Assembly (NCBI GenBank): GCA_903844845.1
Contig: CAIMVG010000010.1
Coordinates: forward strand, 62,001 to 126,000
Direction of reading: 5' to 3'
Source: an uncultured Dehalococcoidia bacterium
GTDB taxonomy: Bacteria > Chloroflexota > Dehalococcoidia > Dehalococcoidales > UBA1222
Length of the DNA stretch: 64,000 nucleotides
Positions 16,273 through 23,184 of the stretch are shown here, in pieces. A program made the position numbers and the translations under genes. Below the pieces are notes generated by a model. It was not told the origin of the DNA. It ran no database searches and saw only the letters and a program-made list of their open reading frames with translations. Positions within the stretch are counted from its first letter, which is position 1; each line of letters opens with the position of its first letter.

Positions 16273-16731
16273 TTAATATTCCCGTTCGGGCAGCAATTCC
16301 TGATATTCCATCTCAAGCCTCATCTTGTGCTTGAGTTCTTCCTGAGCGAGGCGGGCGCAAAGCAGCTTGGCAGCCTCCAGGCGGAATACCGACATAAGCC
16401 GGGAGTAGAAGACCACGGACTGTTCTTCACGCTTCATGGCAAAAATAAGGACATCCTGCAAACCCGCCCCGACCAGGGTGTCCGGGCCCTGCAGATAATC
16501 GCTTAATTTAAGGTCGGTCAGTACAGCGGTGTTCAGGTCGCGGGGCTCCCAACCCGATTCTTTCATCTTGCGCAGTATCCCGGCATGTTTTAATTCTTCG
16601 GAAGCCAACTCCTCCAGCATCTTTACAGCCGCAGGGTCTTGCGTATCGCGCCCGGCTTCGATATACAGGGCCTGCGAGGCGATTTCCTTATAAATAGCGT
16701 TGTCCCAAATCTCTGCAAGTTCGTCGTTCAA
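16273..16731 (-). CDS. Ferritin-like (rubrerythrin-type) di-iron protein
   Basis: 152 residues, TTG start with GGAGG four bases upstream. A four-helix ferritin-like bundle is indicated by two ExxH-type metal sites, EELASEELKHAG (about 40-52) and AQEELKHKM (about 129-137), with further Glu at IEAGRD and MKREEQSV. There is no rubredoxin-like domain, so it is shorter than classic rubrerythrin. Probable role: peroxide or oxygen reduction, or iron handling, in an anaerobe. It lies 104 bases upstream of the octaheme cytochrome on the same strand and may be cotranscribed. Confidence 0.85.
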   Translation of the reverse strand: MNDELAEIWDNAIYKEIASQALYIEAGRDTQDPAAVKMLEELASEELKHAGILRKMKESGWEPRDLNTAVLTDLKLSDYLQGPDTLVGAGLQDVLIFAMKREEQSVVFYSRLMSVFRLEAAKLLCARLAQEELKHKMRLEMEYQELLPEREY

Positions 16732-16849
16732 ATTGCCTCCGTCGCCGGCATATCAAGCTGAGTCGTGCCAGGCAGCTTATGTTAACAGCAGGAACTCCGG
16801 GTTTCAATAAATATTTGAAATATTATGTTACAATTTTATCAAATCCGGC

Positions 16850-16878
16850 TTGACCCGGCTTTCAGGGTGTGATATAAA
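16850..16878 (+). promoter_or_regulatory. Promoter of small membrane protein gene
   Basis: TTGACC (16850-16855), 17-bp spacer, TATAAA (16873-16878); the ATG with a GGAGG site follows at 16927. Confidence 0.65.
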
Positions 16879-16926
16879 ATCTGGAAGTATCACCGTGCGC
16901 TTGTCGAAAATCCGGAGGAAAGAAAC

Positions 16927-17112
16927 ATGAAAATCAAAATCCTGCAAAAAGACATCATCGGATATGTTTTCTTACTGGCCCTCGCGGCGGTATGCATAAC
17001 GATAGGTGCGCGGGTACTTTCGACACATCGCCCTGTTTCCGGCTCTTTCGGATTAGCGCTGGGGGTAGCCCTGATAATAGCCTTTTTCAGCATGATAATC
17101 CGCAAAGATTAA
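16927..17112 (+). CDS. Small two-helix membrane protein, unknown
   Basis: 61 residues with two hydrophobic segments (about 11-28 and 41-57) and positively charged ends (MKIKILQKD, IIRKD). CCGGAGG lies nine bases before the ATG and a good promoter lies further upstream, so expression is likely. No family recognised. The 270 bases after it (17113-17383) hold no supported gene; they end in an ATGGC-TTGT-GCCAT hairpin with a T tract just before the next gene's ribosome-binding site. Confidence 0.65.
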   Translation: MKIKILQKDIIGYVFLLALAAVCITIGARVLSTHRPVSGSFGLALGVALIIAFFSMIIRKD

Positions 17113-17383
17113 ACTTTAGCTCCGATTTCCTAGCAATCGCGCGATTCACACCGCTTCCTTTTACCCCGAACGGTTAGCCGTTTGCCCCCCCGTGAAGTCC
17201 TACAAACTGTTATAAAGAGACACAAAGTAGGATAATTCTTACAACAACTTCAGCCAAATACGGATAGCATAACCGGTTGTAACGGTATAGCATAATATAC
17301 ATAAGGGACTAACCCGTTTGAGATGCATGTAAAATAACACGGTATTTTATGGCTTGTGCCATGGATTTTTTTAGGAGGGCAGG

Positions 17384-17575
17384 ATGACCAAGCTTCGCCG
17401 GACCACTATCGGTCTAAGAGAGACGACTAAGACCAAACTTGATTCCAACCGGGCACCGGGCCAGTGTTATGACGGATTCCTGTGCCAACTGGTCGACCTC
17501 TGGGAAAAAAATCACACCGGTGAGAAGCTGGCAACTGCAGGTTCATCGCCCAGAAAAGGCAAAGAGGCAGCCTAG
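17384..17575 (+). CDS. Ribbon-helix-helix-like small protein
   Basis: 63 residues. The core TTIGLRETTKTKLDS followed by APGQCYDGFLCQLVDLWEK matches the pattern of small ribbon-helix-helix DNA-binding proteins (a TTIRL-ETK-LD strand/helix followed by SYDDxI-LV). AGGAGG precedes the ATG. A hairpin with a T tract overlaps the region of the ribosome-binding site and could act as an attenuator. Probably a small transcription factor or antitoxin-like protein; no toxin gene lies beside it. Its stop overlaps the stop of the convergent membrane gene by four bases. Confidence 0.65.
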   Translation: MTKLRRTTIGLRETTKTKLDSNRAPGQCYDGFLCQLVDLWEKNHTGEKLATAGSSPRKGKEAA

Positions 17576-17913
17576 TCCCGTTCGCGGAACTCATCTTTCG
17601 ACAGCAGCATTAAAATCAGGGCGGCAATACCGAGACCGACCGGAATAGCTGTTATCGATCCGATCAGCGCCAAAAACCAGCGGCGCCGGCATATAGCGCA
17701 GATACCCCCGACGATATCCATCAATCCAATCACGGCAAGCACCACCAGAACTATCCAAAAACGCAACAGATAGATCCCATGCGGCGCACCGAACCCGACC
17801 GAGAACCCTATAGCCACGAGTACGGCGAAACCTGCGGCCAATAACCACACTACCCCAGCGATTATGTCCAACCACCCGGCGATAATGGGTTTAACGGTCT
17901 TTCCCATTTCCAC
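17572..17913 (-). CDS. Four-helix small membrane protein (DUF4064-like)
   Basis: 113 residues with about four membrane segments. The N-terminal KPIIAGWLDIIAGVVWLLAA and the GLMDIVGGICAICRRRWFLA segments resemble small membrane proteins with a G-x-L-x-I-I-x-G pattern. No enzymatic motif. Start may be Met1 or the Met at 17907. Function unknown. Confidence 0.7.
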   Translation of the reverse strand: MEMGKTVKPIIAGWLDIIAGVVWLLAAGFAVLVAIGFSVGFGAPHGIYLLRFWIVLVVLAVIGLMDIVGGICAICRRRWFLALIGSITAIPVGLGIAALILMLLSKDEFRERD

Positions 17914-17969
17914 AATATACCATCACGCGCTTTCCTGTGTACGCCTCCGGTTCAGCAGCATAACCAGCT

Positions 17970-17999
17970 TTGCAGAAAACCTCTGGTTTAGTGTATCAT
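17970..17999 (+). promoter_or_regulatory. Promoter of VTT-domain gene, near-leaderless
   Basis: TTGCAG (17970-17975), 18-bp spacer, TATCAT (17994-17999). The ATG at 18010 is only ten bases further, leaving no room for a ribosome-binding site. Confidence 0.5.
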
Positions 18000-18009
18000 C
18001 CGAAATGTT

Positions 18010-18597
18010 ATGACTCGCGAAAGATGGATACACTACATCAAAATAGCCGGCATTTTGCTGGCAGTTGTCCTATTGAGCTTCGTTGTGGCTTACTACTTCA
18101 ACCGGCTCGTGAAAGAACTCAACCTGCCCATTTACAAGTATGCCTGGCTGGCATATGCGGTCGTTTTCGTAGTCACTCTGGTCGCCAACCTGACGGTACT
18201 TGCCCCCGTGCCCATTGCGGTGATAGTCATGACCGTCGTGGCCAAAGAATGGAATCCTGCCCTGGCAGCACTTTCCGCGGCGGCAGGGGGGACCCTGGGG
18301 GAATTGAGCGGATATTACGCCGGCTACGCCGGACGCAAGATAGCTATAACAAGTGATTTTATCGGTTTCGACCGAGTGGAAAAATGGATAAACCATTACG
18401 GGGCCTGGGCCATCGTTTTCCTGGCATTCCAGCCCCTCGTGCCTTTCGATGTGGGAGGCCTTATCGCCGGGGCTGCCAAAATGCCGATGCGCAAATTCCT
18501 GCCCGCGCTTTTTGCAGGAAAACTCCCAAAATACCTGATCATGGCTTATGCCGCAGTGGGGTTGATCCAGTTCCTGCCCAAGTCATGGTTTTCCTGA
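18010..18597 (+). CDS. VTT/DedA-type (SNARE-associated) membrane protein
   Basis: 195 residues with about five membrane segments. The central GGTLGELSGYYAGYAGRK motif and the F-x-R-x-V-E-K-W-I-x-H-Y-G segment, followed by AFQPLVPFDVGGLIAGAAKMPMRKF, are typical of DedA/TMEM41/VTT-domain proteins, which include lipid scramblases and transporters. No ribosome-binding site is visible and the promoter -10 is ten bases before the ATG, so the mRNA is probably leaderless or nearly so. It stands alone. Confidence 0.85.
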   Translation: MTRERWIHYIKIAGILLAVVLLSFVVAYYFNRLVKELNLPIYKYAWLAYAVVFVVTLVANLTVLAPVPIAVIVMTVVAKEWNPALAALSAAAGGTLGELSGYYAGYAGRKIAITSDFIGFDRVEKWINHYGAWAIVFLAFQPLVPFDVGGLIAGAAKMPMRKFLPALFAGKLPKYLIMAYAAVGLIQFLPKSWFS

Positions 18598-18672
18598 TTA
18601 TTTGTAGTCCCGCCCCCTGGTTTGGTCAATCGCTTTTAGTGCCTGCCAACCAGGCAAAACAGGACTGCGCAG

Positions 18673-18701
18673 TTGACAACACCGGAAAAGAATGGTAATG
18701 T
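18673..18701 (+). promoter_or_regulatory. Promoter of unassigned RNA
   Basis: Consensus TTGACA (18673-18678), 17-bp spacer, TAATGT (18696-18701); no coding sequence follows before the strong terminator at 19034. Confidence 0.65.
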
Positions 18702-18707
18702 GAATTG

Positions 18708-19070
18708 TTGCGCAAAATAGACAAATCGCTATACATCGGTAATCTTTTATAGGGCAGGAGGTGCCGCAAAAAGCAAAGGTAAAGACAAAACGCTACAATC
18801 TGTTGTCGTGATTACAGAATGGATGCGCGGAAGGAACACTGCCTGACAGTGTTAAAGGGTGAAAACCCGTCCGCCCAGACCGATAATATTTCAGGGGATA
18901 CAGAATCCCGGTGTCAGTGTCATCAGTCTGAAAGTCACGCGGGAAGAGAGCAGCGAAATGTTTGACCTTGGCCGCAAATCAGGTATCATGGGCAGAGATA
19001 TGAGAGTTATCGTTGGCGTCAGCCAGCGAATGGACCCGGAGTGCCAGGCGGCATCTGGGTTGTTTTTTGT
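18708..19070 (+). ncRNA. Candidate structured RNA, family not recognised
   Basis: A roughly 360-nt unit bounded by a consensus promoter and a strong intrinsic terminator, with no supportable reading frame. Local hairpins are evident: AACACTG-CCTGA-CAGTGTT, GGGT-GAAA-ACCC with a GNRA loop, GGGAT-ACAGA-ATCCC, and a longer-range CAGAC...GTCTG. Size would suit RNase P RNA, tmRNA or a large regulatory RNA, but conserved RNase P blocks, the tmRNA ends and the SRP GGAA/AGCAG apical loop are not found in order. It lies just upstream of tatA and could be a leader or an independent RNA. Confidence 0.5.
19034..19070 (+). terminator. Intrinsic terminator of unassigned RNA
   Basis: ACCCGGAGTGCC (19034-19045) pairs with GGCATCTGGGT (19050-19060) with one bulged G and one wobble, loop AGGC, followed by TGTTTTTTGTTT. 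Confidence 0.8.
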
Positions 19071-19141
19071 TTAACCGACAAATCCGTTTCATCATTGTTT
19101 CCATATAGAAATAGAGAACAAAATTAGGTAGGAGGAAAATA

Positions 19142-19339
19142 ATGCCTTTCAAACTCGGACCCATGGAGCTCGTTATCATCCTCGTCATCGTCTTCATCAT
19201 CTTCGGCGCCGGCAAACTGCCCCAGATTTTTTCGGACACGGGAAAGGCCATGCGCAATTTCCGCGAGTCACAGAAGAATGACGACGGCGAAGAAGTAGTA
19301 GTCGTCCGCCGCAAGAAAAAAACCACCAAGTCGACCTAA
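19142..19339 (+). CDS. tatA: Twin-arginine translocase subunit TatA
   Basis: 65 residues: one N-terminal membrane helix (about 8-24), the FGAGKLPQIF hinge, an amphipathic helix (GKAMRNFRESQ) and a Lys/Arg-rich tail. TatA forms the protein-conducting assembly for folded precursors. GGAGG precedes the ATG. First of a tatA-tatB-like-tatC run; the window also encodes an RR-x-FLK lipoprotein precursor at 27113 that would use it. Confidence 0.95.
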   Translation: MPFKLGPMELVIILVIVFIIFGAGKLPQIFSDTGKAMRNFRESQKNDDGEEVVVVRRKKKTTKST

Positions 19340-19368
19340 AAGCATAACCTCTAACAGGAGATAAAACC

Positions 19369-19956
19369 TTGAGTTTTCTAGGCATGGATATCGGATGGGG
19401 GGAGATCCTCATCATCCTGATCGTCGCCCTGGTGGTAGTAGGCCCTGAGAAACTGCCTTCTTACGCGCGTAAAGGCGCCCGTTTCGTGCGGAACATCCAA
19501 AAGGTGACCACCAATCTCACGGGCCAGATATCCAAGGCCATCAACCTGGACGACGAAGAGGGAGGCAAAGCCTCGGACTTTAAAAAAGACTTGATGGCGG
19601 CCAAGAAATCCCTCGAAAAGGACGTGGCCGAGCTCAAGTCCTCATTCGACGAGCAAGCCAAGACCATCTCCAAGACAATCGACGACGGCACAAAGGATGT
19701 TTCTGCGAGCCTTAAACAGAGTGCAACCGAAATATCTAGCACACTTTCCGCACAGGCGAACGAGATAAAGACCACTTTGGAAGCCCAGGGCGACGCTGTT
19801 TCCAAGACAATCGAAACCGGCGTCAAAGAAACCGCAGCCAGCATCGAACAGGCGACCGCAGAGGTTCCGGCCCCGGCCGGGGCTTCTGCTCCGCCCTCGA
19901 TGGTGCCCCCACCCCCGGCACCCGCCGTGATCCCCGGGAATGGCGACATAAACTAG
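19369..19956 (+). CDS. TatB-like (TatA/B family) protein with long coiled-coil tail
   Basis: 195 residues, TTG start with AGGAGA upstream. An N-terminal membrane helix (GWGEILIILIVALVVVGPEKLP) with the Glu typical of TatB precedes an amphipathic helix, then a long charged coiled-coil region (about 60-165) and a Pro/Ala-rich end. The GPEKLP hinge fits the TatB/TatA family. Length is well above TatA and close to TatB. It would act as the receptor with TatC. The repeated S-K-T-I-x-x-G-x-K heptad-like pattern in the tail is unusual. Confidence 0.85.
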   Translation: MSFLGMDIGWGEILIILIVALVVVGPEKLPSYARKGARFVRNIQKVTTNLTGQISKAINLDDEEGGKASDFKKDLMAAKKSLEKDVAELKSSFDEQAKTISKTIDDGTKDVSASLKQSATEISSTLSAQANEIKTTLEAQGDAVSKTIETGVKETAASIEQATAEVPAPAGASAPPSMVPPPPAPAVIPGNGDIN

Positions 19957-19970
19957 TAATCGGGTAGAAC

Positions 19971-20717
19971 ATGGTAGATGAACCTGTCGCAATAGCGGGA
20001 ATCGAAGGCCGGGCCCCTTTCATGCAGCATCTTAAAGAGCTGCGCAACCGGGTGCTTTACGCTGCGCTTTCCGTCGCAGGCGGCCTGGGCATCGGTATGA
20101 TCTTCGGAAACCGATTCATCGAACTGTTGAAAGAGCCTGCAGGCAGGATCAACCTCGTAACTCTCGACCTCATAGAACCGGTGAGCGTTTATTTCAAGGT
20201 TAGCCTGACTGCCGGGTTCATCATGGCGATGCCCTTCATCATCTACCAGATTTTTGCCTTTGTCGCACCCGGCCTGACGCCCAAAGAAAAACGCTACGTT
20301 TTCACCGTCATCCCGGCCATCACCTTCATGTTCCTGGCCGGCGTGGCTTTCGCCTATTTCGTGGCCCTCCCCCCGGCACTTGGGTTCCTCTACGGCTTCA
20401 ACGCCAACGTGGCGCAACCGCTGCCATCGCTTTCAAACTATATCGATATAGTAAGTAAGATCCTTCTAATAATCGGGATTATTTTCGAGACGCCTTTTGT
20501 CATCCTGGGGCTTGCCAGGCTTGGAGTCGTTTCACCCCAGTGGCTGGCCTCCCGCCGTAAATGGTGGATAGTGCTCGCATTTATCATAGCCGCGGTTGTA
20601 GGCCCCACACCCGACCCGGTCACCCAGACCATCCTGGCGGTGACCATGATCCTTCTTCTGGAAGTCGGCATCCTGCTGGCCCGGATAGTCTATAGAAAAC
20701 GACCGCAACCGGCGTAA
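19971..20717 (+). CDS. tatC: Twin-arginine translocase subunit TatC
   Basis: 248 residues, six membrane helices. The N-terminal MQHLKELRNRVLY motif (family HLxELRxRL), the FAFVAPGLTPKEKRY loop with conserved Pro and Glu, and the IIFETPFVILGLARLGVV helix are diagnostic. TatC binds the twin-arginine signal. It lies 14 bases after the TatB-like gene. Confidence 0.95.
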   Translation: MVDEPVAIAGIEGRAPFMQHLKELRNRVLYAALSVAGGLGIGMIFGNRFIELLKEPAGRINLVTLDLIEPVSVYFKVSLTAGFIMAMPFIIYQIFAFVAPGLTPKEKRYVFTVIPAITFMFLAGVAFAYFVALPPALGFLYGFNANVAQPLPSLSNYIDIVSKILLIIGIIFETPFVILGLARLGVVSPQWLASRRKWWIVLAFIIAAVVGPTPDPVTQTILAVTMILLLEVGILLARIVYRKRPQPA

Positions 20718-20739
20718 AACCGGGAATCCTCCCCTGTGA

Positions 20740-20835
20740 CATCTGCTCGCCGGGTTCGCGATAACGGCCTTTTTCTGGTGGCTCAACCGCGACCGGCAAC
20801 CGGCCCTCGTAGAATCCGACGAAACACCCCCGTAA
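20740..20835 (+). other. Possible micro-ORF or gene remnant
   Basis: A short open frame reading LLAGFAITAFFWWLNRDRQP and ending in ALVESDETPP and TAA. It looks like one membrane helix with a charged tail, but has no ATG, GTG or TTG start and no ribosome-binding site; the upstream frame is closed by TGA. Either a remnant of a small membrane gene or chance. Confidence 0.25.
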
Positions 20836-20924
20836 CAGCTAATTTCACCTTCGTGCTCCCGGTGTATAATGAATAAATAAGCCAAAACCGCGCCAGGGGA
20901 GCGTGTTTCATTCAGGAGACAAGG

Positions 20925-21275
20925 GTGTACGAACATTACAAACAACCGGTATTGCCTTTCCCCGCTTTCGTAAAGCGGCTCGTGCGCCACATCGGAATAG
21001 CGATATCGATACTCGCAGTTTCGCTGGGAATCGGGGTGATTGGCTACCACACCCTCGGCGGACTCGGTTGGGTAGATTCCCTGCTCAACGCTTCCATGAT
21101 CCTGGGCGGTATGGGGCCTGTAAATGCCCTCACCAGCAATTCAGCCAAGATATTCGCCTCGCTATATGCTCTTTTTGCAGGAATGATTTTCCTTGTGGCG
21201 GCGGGCGTGCTCATAGCCCCGGTTGCACACAGACTGCTGCACCGCTTCCACCTGAATACTTCTTCAAAATCATAA
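20925..21275 (+). CDS. Small membrane protein, unknown
   Basis: 116 residues, GTG start behind CAGGAGA. Two to three hydrophobic segments: about 21-44, a YHTLGGLGWVDSLLNASMIL re-entrant-like stretch, and about 82-102. The GYHTLGG...MILGGMGPV pattern resembles small proteins sometimes labelled ion-channel-like, but there is no K+ filter motif. A His-rich C-terminus (HRLLHRFHL) follows. Function unknown. Confidence 0.7.
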   Translation: MYEHYKQPVLPFPAFVKRLVRHIGIAISILAVSLGIGVIGYHTLGGLGWVDSLLNASMILGGMGPVNALTSNSAKIFASLYALFAGMIFLVAAGVLIAPVAHRLLHRFHLNTSSKS

Positions 21276-21341
21276 TATGACCACAGTACGCCGTTCCAGT
21301 ATGGAAATTATCTTTGATTCTCATGGTATTCTCTTCATCCC

Positions 21342-21370
21342 TTGACATGTTGTTACACCTTATGTAATAT
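21342..21370 (+). promoter_or_regulatory. Promoter and operator of ModE-type gene
   Basis: TTGACA (21342-21347), 17-bp spacer, TAATAT (21365-21370). The dyad TTACACCTTATGTAA (21353-21367) overlaps the spacer and the -10, the usual place for an autoregulatory repressor site. Confidence 0.6.
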
Positions 21371-21399
21371 AGCGACATGACCGGAAATCAAAATAGCCT

Positions 21400-21783
21400 A
21401 TGACAGACAGCGATAAATCAAAAGCAGGCAGCCGCAAACCTTCACGATTCGGGAGGCATCCTCAGGCGGGGTATACCACCCAGGCAAGCGTATGGATCGA
21501 AAAAGATGGGGAGTTATATCTCGGTGGCGGCCGTGCCATGCTGCTTGAACGTCTGGAGCAGCTCGGCTCCATAGCCGCCGCTGCCCGCTCGATGGGGCTC
21601 ACTTACCGCAATGCATGGCTCTGGATAGACGCGATGAACCGCCTGGCTCCTTACCCTGTGGTTCAAAAAATAACAGGAGGCGCCGGCGGAGGGCATGCCC
21701 AGCTAACTGACGAAGGACGCAAAGCCGTAGCGGAATACAAGGAATTGCGCTCTAAACTCGCCGAACTATTTCCTGTCGACTAG
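21400..21783 (+). CDS. ModE-type winged-helix regulator, DNA-binding domain only
   Basis: 127 residues. The region LGGGRAMLLERLEQLGSIAA, then ARSMGLTYRNAWLWIDAMNR, is the LysR-like helix-turn-helix of the ModE N-terminal domain, and ITGGAGGGHAQLTDEGR is its wing. The C-terminal molybdate-binding (TOBE) domains of E. coli ModE are missing, as in many stand-alone ModE-N proteins. A dyad in its own promoter suggests autoregulation. The molybdenum genes at 45-54 kb are plausible targets, though the dyad near modB has a different sequence. No ribosome-binding site is seen before the ATG. Confidence 0.85.
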   Translation: MTDSDKSKAGSRKPSRFGRHPQAGYTTQASVWIEKDGELYLGGGRAMLLERLEQLGSIAAAARSMGLTYRNAWLWIDAMNRLAPYPVVQKITGGAGGGHAQLTDEGRKAVAEYKELRSKLAELFPVD

Positions 21784-21878
21784 CTTGCCTCTCTCCTGAC
21801 CCAACCATCGCCTCTGCAAATCCAAGAGAGTTTACGTTTTACACCCTATGCCCATTAATGTAAAATAGGCGTAACTCC

Positions 21879-21954
21879 GGGCGGTTAGCTCAGTGGTTAG
21901 AGCGCTTGCTTCACACGCAAGAAGTCAGAGGTTCAAATCCTCTACCGCCCACCA
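21879..21954 (+). tRNA. tRNA-Val (anticodon CAC)
   Basis: A full cloverleaf: acceptor GGGCGGT/ACCGCCC, anticodon stem CTTGC/GCAAG with loop TTCACAC (anticodon CAC reading GUG), T arm CAGAGG-TTCAAAT-CCTCT, and encoded CCA at 21952-21954. Confidence 0.95.
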
Positions 21955-22019
21955 TACTGATTGCTTAAATGGTTGCTTGAGAATGGTGCTGCCGTCGCAC
22001 TATCGCCAGGGGAAAAAGA

Positions 22020-22853
22020 CTAGCTTTCCAGCATCTTACCTTTTTCATAACTACCCAGCATCCGCTCCATGCTTACAACCTTGCCTAAGTTTTTCAGGGC
22101 GCGCTGCACTTCCGGAGCATCTATTCCGGCTTCCAGGTCCAGGTAGAAGTAGTATTGCCAGACGTCTCCGATGACCGGCCGTGACTCGATCTTGGTGAGA
22201 TTGATACCCTCGTCGGCAAAGCACTTCAAGCACAAGAATAGACTTCCGGGGATATTTTTCGCCCGAATGACCAGGGAACTTTTATTGGGCTTATCTGTCA
22301 GAGGGGCTCCGTCCCGGGCGATGATCAGGAAACGGGTGTAATTTTTCTTATTGGTACCTATATCACGCGACAGGACATGCATCCTATATAGTTCGGCAGT
22401 AAGTTTTGGGGCGATAGCTGCTGCATGGTGTAAGTTTTGCTCTTTAATCATTCGAACAGCGCCCGCGGTGTCATCGGTCTCGATGCGCTTGATTTGAGGA
22501 TGCTGGTCCAGAAAATGATGGCTCTCCGCCATGGCAGTCGGGTGGCTGTAAACTTCGGTGATGCTTTTAATATCAGCGCCGGGGAAAGCAATAAGGTTAT
22601 GTACGATGTGCAGGTATACCTCGGCGGCAATAGAGGAATCATATTTAAGCAACAGATCGTAATTGTCCAGGAATGAACCATAACTGGAGTTTTCAATGGC
22701 CACCACCCCATACTGCGCGGTGCCCTTTTTGATGTCCTCGAATACCTGCTGGTAAGTAGGGCTCTCGATGATTTCGGTCTCGTCCGGAAAATAGGAACGA
22801 GCTACGATATCGTGGAACGAACCGCGGGCTCCCTGGATAGAAATCTTGACCAT
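22020..22853 (-). CDS. pheA: Prephenate dehydratase
   Basis: 277 residues: a prephenate dehydratase domain (about 1-185, with the N-terminal GARGSFHD, the IENSSYGSF motif and the YTRFLII motif carrying the catalytic Thr-Arg) and a C-terminal ACT domain (about 195-270) with the ESRP phenylalanine-binding motif. It makes phenylpyruvate from prephenate and should be inhibited by phenylalanine. There is no fused chorismate mutase. The gene is monocistronic here, with GGAGG before its ATG. Confidence 0.95.
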   Translation of the reverse strand: MVKISIQGARGSFHDIVARSYFPDETEIIESPTYQQVFEDIKKGTAQYGVVAIENSSYGSFLDNYDLLLKYDSSIAAEVYLHIVHNLIAFPGADIKSITEVYSHPTAMAESHHFLDQHPQIKRIETDDTAGAVRMIKEQNLHHAAAIAPKLTAELYRMHVLSRDIGTNKKNYTRFLIIARDGAPLTDKPNKSSLVIRAKNIPGSLFLCLKCFADEGINLTKIESRPVIGDVWQYYFYLDLEAGIDAPEVQRALKNLGKVVSMERMLGSYEKGKMLES

Positions 22854-22973
22854 GGTTCACCTCCTGCAGCCGGGCGCAGAGCTAATAATAGATGAAGAAT
22901 TGTGTAAAAACAAGACACGGTCTTTTTCCCTCCGCAAACCGGTGGTGAGCACTCATTTTTTAATATGCGTTGT

Positions 22974-23002
22974 TTGACAGGAGAAAAGCACCATGTTACA
23001 AT
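22974..23002 (+). promoter_or_regulatory. Promoter of acyl-CoA synthetase/Liv cluster
   Basis: TTGACA (22974-22979), 17-bp spacer, TACAAT (22997-23002). A leader of about 175 bases follows. The rest of 22854-22973 shows nothing else. Confidence 0.65.
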
Positions 23003-23136
23003 CCCGCCATCGTATAGGATGGTTCATGGGCATTATGCATTTTCAAGGACATTTAAAGTTCACATTTACCCGGCGCAAATCGATGCGCTCGGGTGTTGTA
23101 CTCACAAGGTAAAAATATCCATGTAATGTCAAGAGT

Positions 23137-23160
23137 ACCTCCCGAAAGGGAGGTTTTTAG
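23137..23160 (+). terminator. Leader terminator 25 bases before acyl-CoA synthetase start
   Basis: ACCTCCC-GAAA-GGGAGGT followed by TTTTT. Its position between promoter and first gene suggests transcription attenuation; alternatively it ends a roughly 150-nt RNA. A second leader hairpin, GCGC-AAATCGAT-GCGC, lies upstream. Confidence 0.7.
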
Positions 23161-23184
23161 TTACCGGGAGTTTTATCCAAATAG

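Noticed and set aside
18708-19070. RNase P RNA or tmRNA for the 18.7-19.07 kb RNA
   Set aside because: Conserved RNase P blocks do not appear in the right order, and no tmRNA ends or CCA are present. The GGAA and AGCAG bits resembling SRP are not in a stem.
18859-19074. Open frame inside the RNA unit
   Set aside because: Runs through the terminator stem, has no ribosome-binding site and no protein-like composition.
21290-21356. 22-residue ORF before the ModE-type gene
   Set aside because: Very short, no ribosome-binding site, and it ends at the promoter's -35.
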